From the NCBI GenBank assembly GCA_029287965.1, contig JARFQC010000016.1:1-12796 (forward strand): a DNA stretch of 12,796 nt. The letters run 5' to 3'. The notes under the pieces are model-generated. The model made no database searches and had not been told where the DNA came from. It was given only the letters and a program-made list of their open reading frames with translations. Shown here piece after piece: positions 1 to 6,804 of the stretch. This DNA comes from Arenicellales bacterium (GTDB lineage Bacteria; Pseudomonadota; Gammaproteobacteria; BMS3Bbin11). Positions within the stretch are counted from its first letter, which is position 1. The number at the start of each line of letters is the position of its first letter. Position numbers and translations under genes: made by a program.

Positions 1-1234
1 ATAGCCCTCTTGCAAGGCGTGACTGCCTGCCGCTTACACCCATGGTTCTCCTGAGCAATGCAGTCCTGAGTTCCGGAATGAGATCAACCACCAGCAGGCC
101 GGCATTCCGCCCTGCGATCACCGGCAGCAGGCGACTGGTGAATATCTTTATCATTGCATGGGTGAAGCCCGTTACCCGCTTGTTGTCTGTCTCACGCAGG
201 TCAGCATAGCGCTGCAGGACCTGTTGCGATCCCGGATCCAGGCCCTCGTCCATGCCGGCCTGCAGAACTTCAGCCAACCATGCAACGTCACGCAGACCCA
301 GGTTGAACCCCTGTGCGGCAACCGGGTGTACCGTGTGGGCGGCATTGCCGATGAGCACGACACGGTCACGATACTGCATATCGACCAGGCTGCGAGCCAG
401 GGGATAGACGTACCGCTCACCTACCCGGCTGAAACGGCCCAGCCGATCGCCGAACCGCTGCTGCAGCAGATCGAGAAAGGCCTCGTCTTCCAGGCCCAAC
501 AAGTCATCCACCTCATCCGGCCTGGCAGCCCAGACGCACCAGCAGCGCTTGTCGTTCATGGGCAGCAGTGCAAGAGGACCCGATTCGGTAAACCGCTCAT
601 AGGCACAATGCCGGTGATCCAGTCCCGGTGTCACATTGCAGACGATGGCTGTCTGCTCGTAATCGTCTGATCTGACCTGCATACCGAGAGACTCGCGCAA
701 GCCGGAGCGACCGCCGTCGGCCACAACAACCAATCGGCCATCCACAGCAAGCTCTCCGTCTTCTGTCTTGCAGACAAGGCTGGCAGCATCGTGGTCAAAG
801 TTTGCATCGACAACGCTGGCAGGACAGATGATGTCGACATTATCCAGGCCATCAATACGCTTGAAAAGTGCCTTGCCAAGCGCCCGGTTCTCGACCACAT
901 AACCCAGGGCATCAACGCCGGCATCCGAGCTTTCGAGTCTTGCCAGCCCCGGTCGTCCCCGGTCAGAAACATGAATACTCCTGATCGGACACACAGCAGC
1001 CTTGTCTATCAGCGACCAGATACCCAGTGACGTAAATATTTCCCGTGAGCCATGTGAAAGTGAAATGGTCCGCACATCGTAGCTGGGCTGATCATCTGAC
1101 TGGAAACGCACTGCTTCGATGACCGCCACGTGCATGCCTGTCTCGCCAAGGGCGCAGGCCAGGCTCGCCCCGACCATGCCACCGCCAACGATCACGACAT
1201 CATAAATAACTTTTTTTACATCATCCTCTGCCAC
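1..1234 (-). CDS. ubiH: UbiH/UbiF-family FAD-dependent ubiquinone-biosynthesis hydroxylase, C-terminus cut by window edge
   Basis: A minus-strand frame stays open from a GTG at 1232-1234 to the left edge (about 411 codons, no stop seen), so only the last few residues are missing; the family is usually about 390-410 aa. The N-terminus carries the FAD-binding Rossmann motif VVIVGGGMVGASLA around residues 13-26. A second FAD motif, GNAAHTVHPVAAQGFN, lies at about residues 296-311, as in UbiH; the usual HPVAGQG reads HPVAAQG here. Family members are class A flavoprotein monooxygenases that hydroxylate the ubiquinone ring. The GTG start is 2 nt after the pepP stop and no in-frame ATG precedes the glycine motif, so the start is well constrained. 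It is the third gene of the ygfB–pepP–ubiH unit, the conserved gammaproteobacterial order. UbiH is preferred to its paralogues UbiI and UbiF because it directly follows pepP. Confidence 0.9.
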   Translation of the reverse strand, partial: MAEDDVKKVIYDVVIVGGGMVGASLACALGETGMHVAVIEAVRFQSDDQPSYDVRTISLSHGSREIFTSLGIWSLIDKAAVCPIRSIHVSDRGRPGLARLESSDAGVDALGYVVENRALGKALFKRIDGLDNVDIICPASVVDANFDHDAASLVCKTEDGELAVDGRLVVVADGGRSGLRESLGMQVRSDDYEQTAIVCNVTPGLDHRHCAYERFTESGPLALLPMNDKRCWCVWAARPDEVDDLLGLEDEAFLDLLQQRFGDRLGRFSRVGERYVYPLARSLVDMQYRDRVVLIGNAAHTVHPVAAQGFNLGLRDVAWLAEVLQAGMDEGLDPGSQQVLQRYADLRETDNKRVTGFTHAMIKIFTSRLLPVIAGRNAGLLVVDLIPELRTALLRRTMGVSGRQSRLARGL

Positions 1235-1236
1235 GG

Positions 1237-2532
1237 CTAACGCATTACCTGTTCAATATCATCTGCCTGCTTCGGCGCATCACTGCTGAGCACATCACAG
1301 CCTCTGCTGGTGATGGCAACATCATCCTCTATACGAATGCCGATGTTCCACCAGCGCTCATCGATATCTTCTTCTCCGGCACTGACGTAGAGGCCCGGCT
1401 CGACCGTCAGAATCATGCCCGACTCAAGCTCGCGCCACTTGCTATCGACCTTGTAGTCACCCACATCATGGACATCCATACCCAGCCAGTGACCGGTGCG
1501 ATGCATGTAAAAACGGCGATATTTACCTTCCTCGATCAGGTCATCTACAGCGCCCTTCAACAGACCGTGTTCGACAAGACCTTCGGTCAGCACACGCACT
1601 GCCGCATCATGCGGCGCATTCCACGACACGCCGGGCTTCAGGCAGTCTATTGCCGCCTGCTGGGCATTGAGGACCACTTCATACAGCGCCCTCTGCTCGC
1701 CACTGAAGGTACCGTTGACCGGAAAGGTACGGCTGATGTCTGCGGCGTAACCGTCCATTTCACAACCCGCATCAATAAGCAGCAGGTCGCCATCGTGCAG
1801 TTCAGCGTTATTCTCCGTGTAATGCAGGATGCAGGCATTTTCACCGCCGGCGACGATACTGGGATAGGCAGCTGATTCGCTGCCTGCGCGGCGAAACTCG
1901 TGCAAAAATATCGATTCGATTTCGTACTCGTTCATGCCGGGCCGACACTCCTGCATGGCCCGGACATGCGCCTTTGCCGATACCTTGCAGGCCTTCCGGG
2001 TCAATGCTTTTTCCTCACTGTGCTTGACCAGGCGCATCTCGTGCAGAATATGGCCAAGATCGAGGATTTCCGCGGGGGCACTGATACCTGTACGCGCCTT
2101 GCTGCGCACTTCGTTTACCCAGGTCATCAGGCGGTTGTCGAATCCCGGGTTGGCGCCCATGCAGTAAAATACCTTGTCGCGGTTCTCCAGCAAGCCCGGC
2201 AGTATTTCGTCGATGTCACTGAAGGGGAACGCATCGTCTGCACCGTATTGTTCACAGGCGCCTTCGAGTCCGGCACGGCGGCCGTCCCAGATTTCCTTCT
2301 CCGGATCCCGCTCCCGGCAGAACAGGATGAACTCGCCATGCTCGCGCCCCGGGATCAGTACGGCAACGGCTTCCGGCTCAGGAAAATGGGTAAGATAATA
2401 AAAGTCGCTGGCCGCCCGGAAAGGAAAATGTACGTCGCCATTGCGCAGACTCTCTCCGGCGGTAGGAATGATGGCCACGCCGTCCCCCATGAGCTGCATG
2501 ACTTCATGGCGTCTTTTCGCGAATATGCTCAT
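1237..2532 (-). CDS. pepP: Xaa-Pro aminopeptidase P (M24B metallopeptidase)
   Basis: The 431-aa product is close to E. coli PepP (441 aa). It removes N-terminal residues that precede proline, using a dinuclear metal centre (Mn2+ in E. coli), in the cytoplasm. An N-terminal domain (residues 1 to about 165, with FPFRAASDFYYLTHF at 36-50) precedes the creatinase-fold 'pita-bread' domain. All five expected metal ligands are visible: D254 and D265 (LLIDAGCEMDGYAADISRTF), H348 (HRTGHWLGMDVHDVGDY), E378 (LTVEPGLYV) and E402 (GIRIEDDVAIT). The spacing matches the E. coli ligand set to within one residue. Its ATG overlaps the ygfB stop in an ATGA, which suggests translational coupling, and ubiH follows 2 nt later. 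The link between peptidase and quinone hydroxylase is positional conservation, not a known shared pathway. Confidence 0.97.
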   Translation of the reverse strand: MSIFAKRRHEVMQLMGDGVAIIPTAGESLRNGDVHFPFRAASDFYYLTHFPEPEAVAVLIPGREHGEFILFCRERDPEKEIWDGRRAGLEGACEQYGADDAFPFSDIDEILPGLLENRDKVFYCMGANPGFDNRLMTWVNEVRSKARTGISAPAEILDLGHILHEMRLVKHSEEKALTRKACKVSAKAHVRAMQECRPGMNEYEIESIFLHEFRRAGSESAAYPSIVAGGENACILHYTENNAELHDGDLLLIDAGCEMDGYAADISRTFPVNGTFSGEQRALYEVVLNAQQAAIDCLKPGVSWNAPHDAAVRVLTEGLVEHGLLKGAVDDLIEEGKYRRFYMHRTGHWLGMDVHDVGDYKVDSKWRELESGMILTVEPGLYVSAGEEDIDERWWNIGIRIEDDVAITSRGCDVLSSDAPKQADDIEQVMR

Positions 2533-3086
2533 TCTTTTTCAGCCACGCTGTTGAGGTTCTCGTAGACAAGCTGAACACCTACACGAATGAATTCCTCGAT
2601 CTGCATGAGGTCTTCATCAGACCCGTCATCGTCCTCAGACATCTCCAGTTCGGATATTGCGACCAGGTCGCGTACTACCTCCGCAGCATCCTCAGGCAGC
2701 TTGTCGAAGTCCGTCAAACCTGCCTCGACCAGGCCCATGACATAGCCCCGGCACCAGTCAGCCAGCGCCGTGCTTCTGGTCGGCAGCGGGTCGCTGTCGT
2801 CAGGGAGGAACAGCGTGAAGTCGTAACTCCCCTGCTCGAGCCAGCCGGCACTGAGCAGCATCAGCCTGGCAAGCATTCTTGCCATGTCGGGATTCTGCAC
2901 CAGCGTCTCGGTTTCCGCACCGAACAGGGTCGGAGAGATGCCGCCCGGTCCACCCTCCCGCGAATGGGTCAGGCCGGCACACACCATGCCATGACATTCC
3001 GAAGCGACGAGACTGCTGTTCAGTTCCTGCAGGATCGCCTCGAATTCGTTGTAATCTGGCAGCGATTGTTCGTGTTCATCCATCAT
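2529..3086 (-). CDS. ygfB: YgfB/UPF0149 family protein
   Basis: A 185-aa acidic, probably all-helical protein of the UPF0149 family, the usual partner upstream of pepP and ubiH. The conserved N-terminal motif is visible as SECHGMVCAGLT (residues 29-40; most members read S-x-x-HG-x-x-CG), and an acidic C-terminal stretch with the repeated D and E residues typical of the family lies around 155-175. The biochemical role is not firmly known; in Pseudomonas aeruginosa YgfB has been linked to antibiotic-resistance regulation, and that should not be carried over here without testing. It begins with two consecutive ATG codons (3086 or 3083), so the start is uncertain by one residue. It is the first gene of the minus-strand operon, and its last codons overlap the pepP start by 4 nt. 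It is divergent from the zapA cluster. Confidence 0.92.
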   Translation of the reverse strand: MMDEHEQSLPDYNEFEAILQELNSSLVASECHGMVCAGLTHSREGGPGGISPTLFGAETETLVQNPDMARMLARLMLLSAGWLEQGSYDFTLFLPDDSDPLPTRSTALADWCRGYVMGLVEAGLTDFDKLPEDAAEVVRDLVAISELEMSEDDDGSDEDLMQIEEFIRVGVQLVYENLNSVAEKE

Positions 3087-3124
3087 TTAAGACCAGAAAA
3101 TTCAGTTACGGCGGGCATTTACAT

Positions 3125-3152
3125 TTGATTCCGCGGAAAAAAGTCATATTAT
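3125..3152 (+). promoter_or_regulatory. Candidate sigma-70 promoter for the coiled-coil gene and zapA
   Basis: TTGATT (3125-3130), a 16-nt spacer and TATTAT (3147-3152) form a reasonable sigma-70 promoter. Transcription would start around 3159, leaving a leader of about 90 nt before the GTG at 3252. It is divergent from, and overlaps, the ygfB promoter candidate, so the two may exclude each other. Confidence 0.45.
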
Positions 3153-3175
3153 CTTTGTATTGGAGGATGTAACAA
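3146..3175 (-). promoter_or_regulatory. Candidate sigma-70 promoter for ygfB–pepP–ubiH
   Basis: On the minus strand TTGTTA (3170-3175) is followed after 18 nt by TAATAT (3146-3151), both near the sigma-70 consensus. Transcription would start near 3138-3140, about 50 nt upstream of ygfB. The -10 box occupies the same bases as the plus-strand -10 candidate. Prediction by inspection only. Confidence 0.45.
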
Positions 3176-3209
3176 GCGGTACTGGACAGGTCAGCCTGCA
3201 GCGTACCGC
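3176..3209 (+). repeat. Inverted repeat / hairpin in the leader of the zapA cluster
   Basis: GCGGTAC (3176-3182) is perfectly complementary to GTACCGC (3203-3209). Inside, CAGG (3187-3190) pairs with CCTG (3195-3198) around a TCAG loop, giving a two-part stem. No T-run follows, so this is not a standard terminator. It lies inside the predicted untranslated leader, about 42 nt before the GTG start, and could be an RNA structure or a DNA operator. Confidence 0.5.
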
Positions 3210-3251
3210 CCTACCTAAAACCGAAATAATAACCTTAATCGAGTTTCGCGC

Positions 3252-3461
3252 GTGATTAACGAAGAACTGGAAAAACTGGAAGCCCGTATTCAGGACCTGG
3301 CAGAAAACTGCCGTCGCCTGGAGGAACGCAACCGCATTCTGCAGATTGATCAACGTTCCCTGAACAAGGAAAACGGCAAACTGGCAGAAAAGAACCGCAT
3401 TGCCTGCAAACGTCTTGAAACGATTGTCAGCCGCCTGAAGGTTCTGGAGAAAAGCCAGTGA
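3252..3461 (+). CDS. Small coiled-coil protein of the TIGR02449 type, ZapB-like, encoded next to zapA
   Basis: This 69-aa protein is almost entirely one predicted coiled coil. Heptad-spaced leucine and isoleucine, charged flanks and no proline or glycine break run from about residue 4 to 67 (for example ELEKLEARIQDLAENCRRLE). It matches the small family found directly upstream of zapA in many gammaproteobacteria. By position and architecture it may act with ZapA at the Z-ring, like ZapB in enterics or the ZapA-associated coiled-coil protein of Caulobacter; this role is inferred, not shown. The start is GTG, since no in-frame ATG exists nearby, and the Shine-Dalgarno is weak. Its TGA overlaps the GTG of zapA in a GTGA, so the two are probably made in a coupled ratio. 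Confidence 0.85.
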   Translation: MINEELEKLEARIQDLAENCRRLEERNRILQIDQRSLNKENGKLAEKNRIACKRLETIVSRLKVLEKSQ

Positions 3462-3769
3462 GACATTCCCAGGAAGGCGTCAAGATCACCATCATGGGCA
3501 AAGAATACACAGTGGCCTGCCCGGACGAGAAACGCGAAGACCTGATCACGGCAGCGTCATACCTCGACAAGAACATGCGAGATATCAAGAAAAGCGGGAC
3601 CAGCCTCGGCAATGAAAGACTCGCTGTCATGGCCGCCCTGAACCTCAGCCATGATCTCCTCGAACTACGTAACTCGGGCGGATCTACCGAAGAAGTGGAA
3701 AAACGCATAAAGACCATGCGTGAAAGCATTGAAGCGACTTTGGATAAACAAGGCGAAATAGAGCTATAA
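3458..3769 (+). CDS. zapA: Cell division protein ZapA
   Basis: The 103-aa product fits the ZapA family. An N-terminal beta-rich head (VKITIMGKEYTVACPDEKRE, about residues 8-27) is followed by a helix with the conserved pattern AASYLDKNMRDIK, then N-E-R-LAVMAALNLSHDLL, and a C-terminal coiled coil with alternating charge (about 75-100). ZapA binds FtsZ, bundles protofilaments and stabilises the Z-ring at mid-cell. The GTG start overlaps the preceding stop by 4 nt and has a GGAG Shine-Dalgarno at 3446-3449. The last codons contain the likely -10 box of the 6S RNA gene, so the stop codon lies inside that promoter. It is the second gene of the plus-strand cluster. Confidence 0.95.
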   Translation: MRHSQEGVKITIMGKEYTVACPDEKREDLITAASYLDKNMRDIKKSGTSLGNERLAVMAALNLSHDLLELRNSGGSTEEVEKRIKTMRESIEATLDKQGEIEL

Positions 3770-3770
3770 T
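3740..3770 (+). promoter_or_regulatory. Candidate 6S RNA promoter embedded in the zapA 3' end
   Basis: A perfect TATAAT at 3765-3770 contains the zapA TAA stop (3767-3769). TTGGAT at 3740-3745 is a weak -35 with a long 19-nt spacer. The first transcribed base would be near 3777, where the 6S RNA homology begins. A strong -10 suits an abundant RNA. Confidence 0.5.
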
Positions 3771-3776
3771 TCTCTC

Positions 3777-3957
3777 AGGCGCCTGCTGCGGTGTTCGTAT
3801 TCGTTCTGAGATCCCTTAGAACCTAATCCAACATCCCGGGGTTCAGACGCAAAGCTGTTGAGCCGTCCTCACGGACAGCCTGATGCCCAGCCAAGAATCC
3901 CACTTGAACCTTCGGTTCAAGGAATAAGACCGATACGGCACAGGCGGGGGCGCCGCC
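3777..3957 (+). ncRNA. ssrS: 6S RNA
   Basis: Called from position and sequence. It lies between zapA and ygfA, the standard site in gammaproteobacteria, and is about 180 nt long, as expected. The 3' half contains ACTTGAACC-TTC-GGTTCAAGG (3902-3922), a near-match to the conserved hairpin of E. coli 6S RNA, followed by a segment rich in CGG and AGGCGG like its 3' strand. The terminal stem can form between GGCGCC at 3778-3783 and GGCGCC near 3949-3954. 6S RNA imitates an open promoter, binds sigma-70 RNA polymerase in stationary phase and is released by templated pRNA synthesis. Both ends are estimates (± about 6 nt). In E. coli 6S is also processed from a transcript shared with ygfA; the same may hold here because no terminator separates them. 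Confidence 0.85.
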
Positions 3958-4007
3958 TCATTACATGCTGGCACGACAGCGACTCCGGACCGGCCGGCAC
4001 AATACAC

Positions 4008-4601
4008 ATGGCAGACAAATCCCGCTTACGCCGTAAGCTTCGCGAAAAACGCCGCAATTTACCGGCTTTCAGACAGAAGCTGGCCAGTCAGGCACTGACT
4101 CGTCGTGCGCTGGCCATCATTCCTGGTATTGATACAGCAAGCAGAATTGCCTTTTTCATCGCCGCCGATGGCGAGACAGACTTGATGCCATTGATCCGCA
4201 AGCTGCGAACCAGGGGGGCAAGCTGTTACCTGCCGGTACTTGATGACAATTACGAGAACAGACTTGAGTTTGCCCTTTACACACCTGGCGAGAAAATGAC
4301 CCTCAACCGATTCCGTATTCCCGAACCGCATGCGTTAGGCAGACAACGGCACAACTATCGGAAGATGGATATAATCTTCATGCCGACCGTCGGCTTTGAT
4401 GACCAGGGAAGGCGCCTGGGCATGGGCGGTGGCTTTTATGACCGGACACTATCCACTATCAGACTAACCCATAGCCGTACACCATTGCTGGTCGCGGTTG
4501 CACACGACATCCAATACACGCCACAGCTGCCCGATGAGCCCTGGGACATTCATCCGGATATCACCCTGACACCCGCGCGCATAATCAGACGAAATTCATG
4601 A
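4008..4601 (+). CDS. ygfA: 5-formyltetrahydrofolate cyclo-ligase
   Basis: A 197-aa protein of the 5-FTHF cyclo-ligase (methenyl-THF synthetase) family, which uses ATP to convert 5-formyl-THF to 5,10-methenyl-THF and so recycles the inhibitory storage folate. N-terminal basic residues (KSRLRRKLREKRR) begin the nucleotide-binding region. The strongest signature is FDDQGRRLGMGGGFYDRTL (about residues 126-144), equivalent to the family RLGYGGGYYDR; methionine replaces the first tyrosine. The frame is open back to 3858, but those codons lie in the 6S RNA, so I place the start at the ATG 4008-4010, which gives the usual family length and N-terminus. In E. coli this gene is linked to persister formation and lies just after ssrS. 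The stop overlaps the next ATG in an ATGA. Confidence 0.93.
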   Translation: MADKSRLRRKLREKRRNLPAFRQKLASQALTRRALAIIPGIDTASRIAFFIAADGETDLMPLIRKLRTRGASCYLPVLDDNYENRLEFALYTPGEKMTLNRFRIPEPHALGRQRHNYRKMDIIFMPTVGFDDQGRRLGMGGGFYDRTLSTIRLTHSRTPLLVAVAHDIQYTPQLPDEPWDIHPDITLTPARIIRRNS

Positions 4602-5392
4602 TCAATATTATATTTATCGGCGACATTGTCGGCCGCCCCGGTCGACGTGTGCTTACCCAGCATATCGACTCACTGCGCGACGAGTACGAAGCCGACCTGG
4701 TGATCGCCAACATAGAAAATGCAGCGGCCGGCTTCGGCATAACATCGAAAATACTCGATGAACTGTTTCGCCTGGGTGTCGATGTAATGACTTCCGGCAA
4801 CCACATCTGGGACAAGCAGGAAGCACTGGAATTCATTGATGATGAACCCCGCCTGCTGCGCCCGTTGAATTACCCGGCAGAGACGCCGGGACATGGGATA
4901 TACATTGCCACAACGCCGCAAGGTGAGAAGCTGGCCATCGTGAACCTCATGGGTGCAGTATTCATGCACCCCACTCTTGACTGCCCGTTCAGCGCTATAG
5001 ACGGGGTACTGGATAAAGTTCGTGAGCAAACACCCTGTGTATTCGTCGACTTTCATGCGGAAGTAACAAGTGAAAAAATGGCCATGGCATGGCATCTGGA
5101 CAATCGTGCCAGCGCCGTTATAGGAACCCATACCCACATACCCACAGCAGATGAACGTATACTTCCCGGCGGGTGTGCCACCCTCAGTGATGCCGGCATG
5201 ACGGGCTGCTATGATTCGGTGATTGGGATGGACAAGGACATTTCTGTTCAGCGCTTCATCAACAAGCTACCGCGGAGATTCCAGGTTGCCAGCGGCAAAG
5301 GCAGTCTGCGCGGTGTGCATATCAGGATAGACCCGGCATCGGGAAAAGCGACGCACATCGAACGTGTCAGTCGTGAAGAAGCTGGATCGTGA
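4598..5392 (+). CDS. YmdB-type (TIGR00282) metallophosphoesterase
   Basis: The 264-aa product fits the YmdB/TIGR00282 family of calcineurin-like phosphoesterases. The expected metal-site residues are all present: D9 (FIGDIVGRPG), E40 and N41 (ANIENAAAGFGIT), N68 and the catalytic H69 (TSGNHIWD), H153 (VDFHAEVTSEK), and H178 and H180 (GTHTHIPTADE). The C-terminal SDAGMTGCYDSVIGM segment (about residues 197-211) is also typical. Bacillus subtilis YmdB hydrolyses 2',3'-cyclic nucleotides and affects biofilm and motility decisions; Deinococcus has a homologue. The substrate here is inferred only. The family is, to my knowledge, uncommon in gammaproteobacteria, and its position between ygfA and an EVE gene is unusual. 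It is linked to both neighbours by 4-nt overlaps, so translation is probably coupled. Confidence 0.9.
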   Translation: MINIIFIGDIVGRPGRRVLTQHIDSLRDEYEADLVIANIENAAAGFGITSKILDELFRLGVDVMTSGNHIWDKQEALEFIDDEPRLLRPLNYPAETPGHGIYIATTPQGEKLAIVNLMGAVFMHPTLDCPFSAIDGVLDKVREQTPCVFVDFHAEVTSEKMAMAWHLDNRASAVIGTHTHIPTADERILPGGCATLSDAGMTGCYDSVIGMDKDISVQRFINKLPRRFQVASGKGSLRGVHIRIDPASGKATHIERVSREEAGS

Positions 5393-5700
5393 ACAGACTC
5401 TGTATCCGGCTGACGGGTGATGAGACACCCCTTGTACAGGCTGAACCGGACCAGGTTCAGGAACTTGAAGGGAACTACTATATCCATCCCGATTGTATAG
5501 ACGCGGACAGGTTCGAAACCAGTGACAGGATATACAATTGCCCGGTCAAGGGAACGAGTTACTGGGTGGACGTCAGAACTGATCGCGGCTACCTGAATGA
5601 CATTTGCTGGATATATCCCGATCCACTGCCTGACTATTCCCGCATCGCTGGTTGGTACGGCTTCTACCCAACGCACAGAAAATACGAGATTGAGACATGA
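5389..5700 (+). CDS. DUF427-domain protein
   Basis: I assign this 103-aa protein to the DUF427 family by its pattern: NYYIHPDCI (29-37), CPVKGTSYWV (51-60), a tryptophan before YPDPLPD (75-82), and IAGWYGFYP (86-94). These match the family's P-x-KG-x-x-x-Y-W, W-x-YP-x-P and I-x-x-x-x-x-FYP elements. DUF427 proteins form a small beta-barrel with no settled activity. Homology suggests a small cytosolic protein; there is no signal peptide or membrane segment. The start is GTG, overlapping the YmdB-type gene's TGA in a GTGA, and the gene ends in an ATGA overlap with the EVE gene. These tight links suggest co-translation with a phosphodiesterase and an EVE protein, but no function should be read from that alone. 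Confidence 0.8.
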   Translation: MNRLCIRLTGDETPLVQAEPDQVQELEGNYYIHPDCIDADRFETSDRIYNCPVKGTSYWVDVRTDRGYLNDICWIYPDPLPDYSRIAGWYGFYPTHRKYEIET

Positions 5701-6170
5701 ACTACTGGCTATTTAAAAGTGAGCCCGACGTATTCGGGATTGAACACCTCAAAGCCATGCCGAAAAAGACAGATCACTGGGATGGCATACGCAACTACCA
5801 GGCACGCAACCTTCTTCGCGATGACATCAAGAAGGGCGACCTGGTTTTCTTCTATCATTCCAACTGCAAGGAACCTGCCATCGTGGGCATCATGAAGGTA
5901 ACCCGGGAAGGCTACCCTGACCATACCGCAGTTGACCCGAACGAACATTACTATGACCCGAAGAGTGACCCGGACAATCCCCGCTGGTACATGGTGGATG
6001 TTAAGTACGTTCGCACTTTCAAGCGCCCGGTCACACTGCAGGAACTCAAACTGAAACCCGAACTGGATGGCATGACACTGCTGCGTCGCGGCAACAGGCT
6101 ATCAGTCATGCCGGTGACAGAAGATCATTGGAACTACATACTTAAACTCGAATCGGAACCAGGAGCATAA
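5697..6170 (+). CDS. EVE-domain protein
   Basis: The 157-aa product consists of a single EVE domain (PUA-like fold; THYN1/YTH relatives). Conserved elements are visible in order: YWLFKSEPDVFG (3-14), W-D-G-IRNYQARN (28-38), KGDLVFFYHSN (46-56), A-IVGIMKV (61-68), WYMVDVKYVR (97-106) and RGNRLSVMPVT (131-141). EVE domains bind modified bases in DNA or RNA, such as 5-methylcytosine derivatives in eukaryotic THYN1 and modified phage bases in McrB-fused bacterial versions. Standalone bacterial members are widespread and their ligand is not known. A gene of this type commonly follows ygfA in gammaproteobacteria. The ATG overlaps the DUF427 stop by 4 nt. It ends 5 nt before the cyclophilin gene, so all five likely share a transcript. 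Confidence 0.93.
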   Translation: MNYWLFKSEPDVFGIEHLKAMPKKTDHWDGIRNYQARNLLRDDIKKGDLVFFYHSNCKEPAIVGIMKVTREGYPDHTAVDPNEHYYDPKSDPDNPRWYMVDVKYVRTFKRPVTLQELKLKPELDGMTLLRRGNRLSVMPVTEDHWNYILKLESEPGA

Positions 6171-6175
6171 CGATT

Positions 6176-6742
6176 ATGATCAGTCGCAGGATATTTTTAC
6201 TCGCCTCGTTGCTATTTGCTTTCAACGCTTCAGCACAGCAGAACCCGGTGGTCGTATTAGATACCACCATGGGAGAAATACAGATAACCCTGTACCCTGA
6301 CAAGGCACCTGTTACAGTTAAAAACTTCATGAACTACGTCAATGCGGGCCATTACAACGGAACGATTTTCCACCGTGTCATCAAGGGCTTCATGATCCAG
6401 GGCGGCGGCCTCGATGAAACCCTGAAAAAGATTGGCAGTGGTAAACCGATTACCAACGAAGCAGACAATGGCCTGCAGAACCTGACCGGCACCATCGCGA
6501 TGGCAAGAACGGCTGCCCCGAACTCCGCGACAGACCAGTTCTTCATCAACGTCAGCGATAACACTAACCTGGATTATACTGCCCCGACCCCGCGTGGCTG
6601 GGGCTATGCAGTTTTCGGCAAGGTAAGTTACGGCATGGATGTGGTACACAAGATTGAGAACGTCGCGACAGCAAGCAGGGGGGATCGCGATGATGTACCC
6701 GTCAAGCCGGTCAAGATCATCAGTGCCACGCTACTCAAATAG
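6176..6742 (+). CDS. Secreted cyclophilin-type peptidyl-prolyl cis-trans isomerase (PpiA-like)
   Basis: A 188-aa cyclophilin with a signal peptide: basic MISRR, hydrophobic IFLLASLLFAF, then ASA|Q as the predicted cleavage site after residue 20. The cyclophilin core shows FHRVIKGFMIQGGG (65-78, with catalytic-type R67 and Q75), MARTAAPNSATDQFFINV (109-126) and WGYAVFGKV (142-150). It catalyses proline isomerisation during protein folding in the periplasm, like E. coli PpiA. The usual W121 of human cyclophilin A, which confers high cyclosporin sensitivity, corresponds to a phenylalanine or tyrosine in bacterial forms; here the region reads YAVFGKV. AGGAG at 6161-6165, 10 nt from the ATG, is the Shine-Dalgarno. 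It is the last gene of the ygfA operon and is followed by a hairpin terminator. The gene could be ppiA, but the periplasmic and cytosolic paralogues are too alike for me to commit to a symbol. Confidence 0.92.
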   Translation: MISRRIFLLASLLFAFNASAQQNPVVVLDTTMGEIQITLYPDKAPVTVKNFMNYVNAGHYNGTIFHRVIKGFMIQGGGLDETLKKIGSGKPITNEADNGLQNLTGTIAMARTAAPNSATDQFFINVSDNTNLDYTAPTPRGWGYAVFGKVSYGMDVVHKIENVATASRGDRDDVPVKPVKIISATLLK

Positions 6743-6756
6743 GCATTTCAGACTGG

Positions 6757-6792
6757 TAAAAAAAAGGCCGCAGCAATGCGGCCTTTTTCATT
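6757..6792. terminator. Bidirectional intrinsic terminator between cyclophilin and rhodanese genes
   Basis: The stem AAAAAGGCCGCA (6761-6772) pairs with TGCGGCCTTTTT (6777-6788) around a GCAA (GNRA-type) loop. It is a strong GC stem with a T-run on the plus strand and, because an A-run precedes it, a T-run on the minus strand as well. It sits between two convergent genes and can end both transcripts. Confidence 0.92.
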
Positions 6793-6804
6793 TTAGATGG
6801 GAGG

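Noticed and set aside
158..670. Long plus-strand open frame opposite ubiH
   Set aside because: It is codon-aligned antisense to the ubiH frame, which carries clear FAD motifs; no protein family features are seen in the plus frame.
1900..2565. 221-codon plus-strand frame opposite pepP
   Set aside because: Antisense shadow of pepP, whose five metal ligands are all present; no Shine-Dalgarno or domain features.
3162..3172. GGAGG-ATG-TAA start-stop element in the zapA-cluster leader
   Set aside because: The Shine-Dalgarno touches the ATG with no spacing, so initiation is unlikely.
3858..4007. Upstream extension of ygfA to an earlier start
   Set aside because: These codons lie in 6S RNA sequence, and the protein would gain 50 residues that the family lacks. 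The ATG at 4008 fits family length.
4670..5137. 155-codon minus-strand frame opposite the YmdB-type gene
   Set aside because: Antisense shadow of a gene with full catalytic residues.
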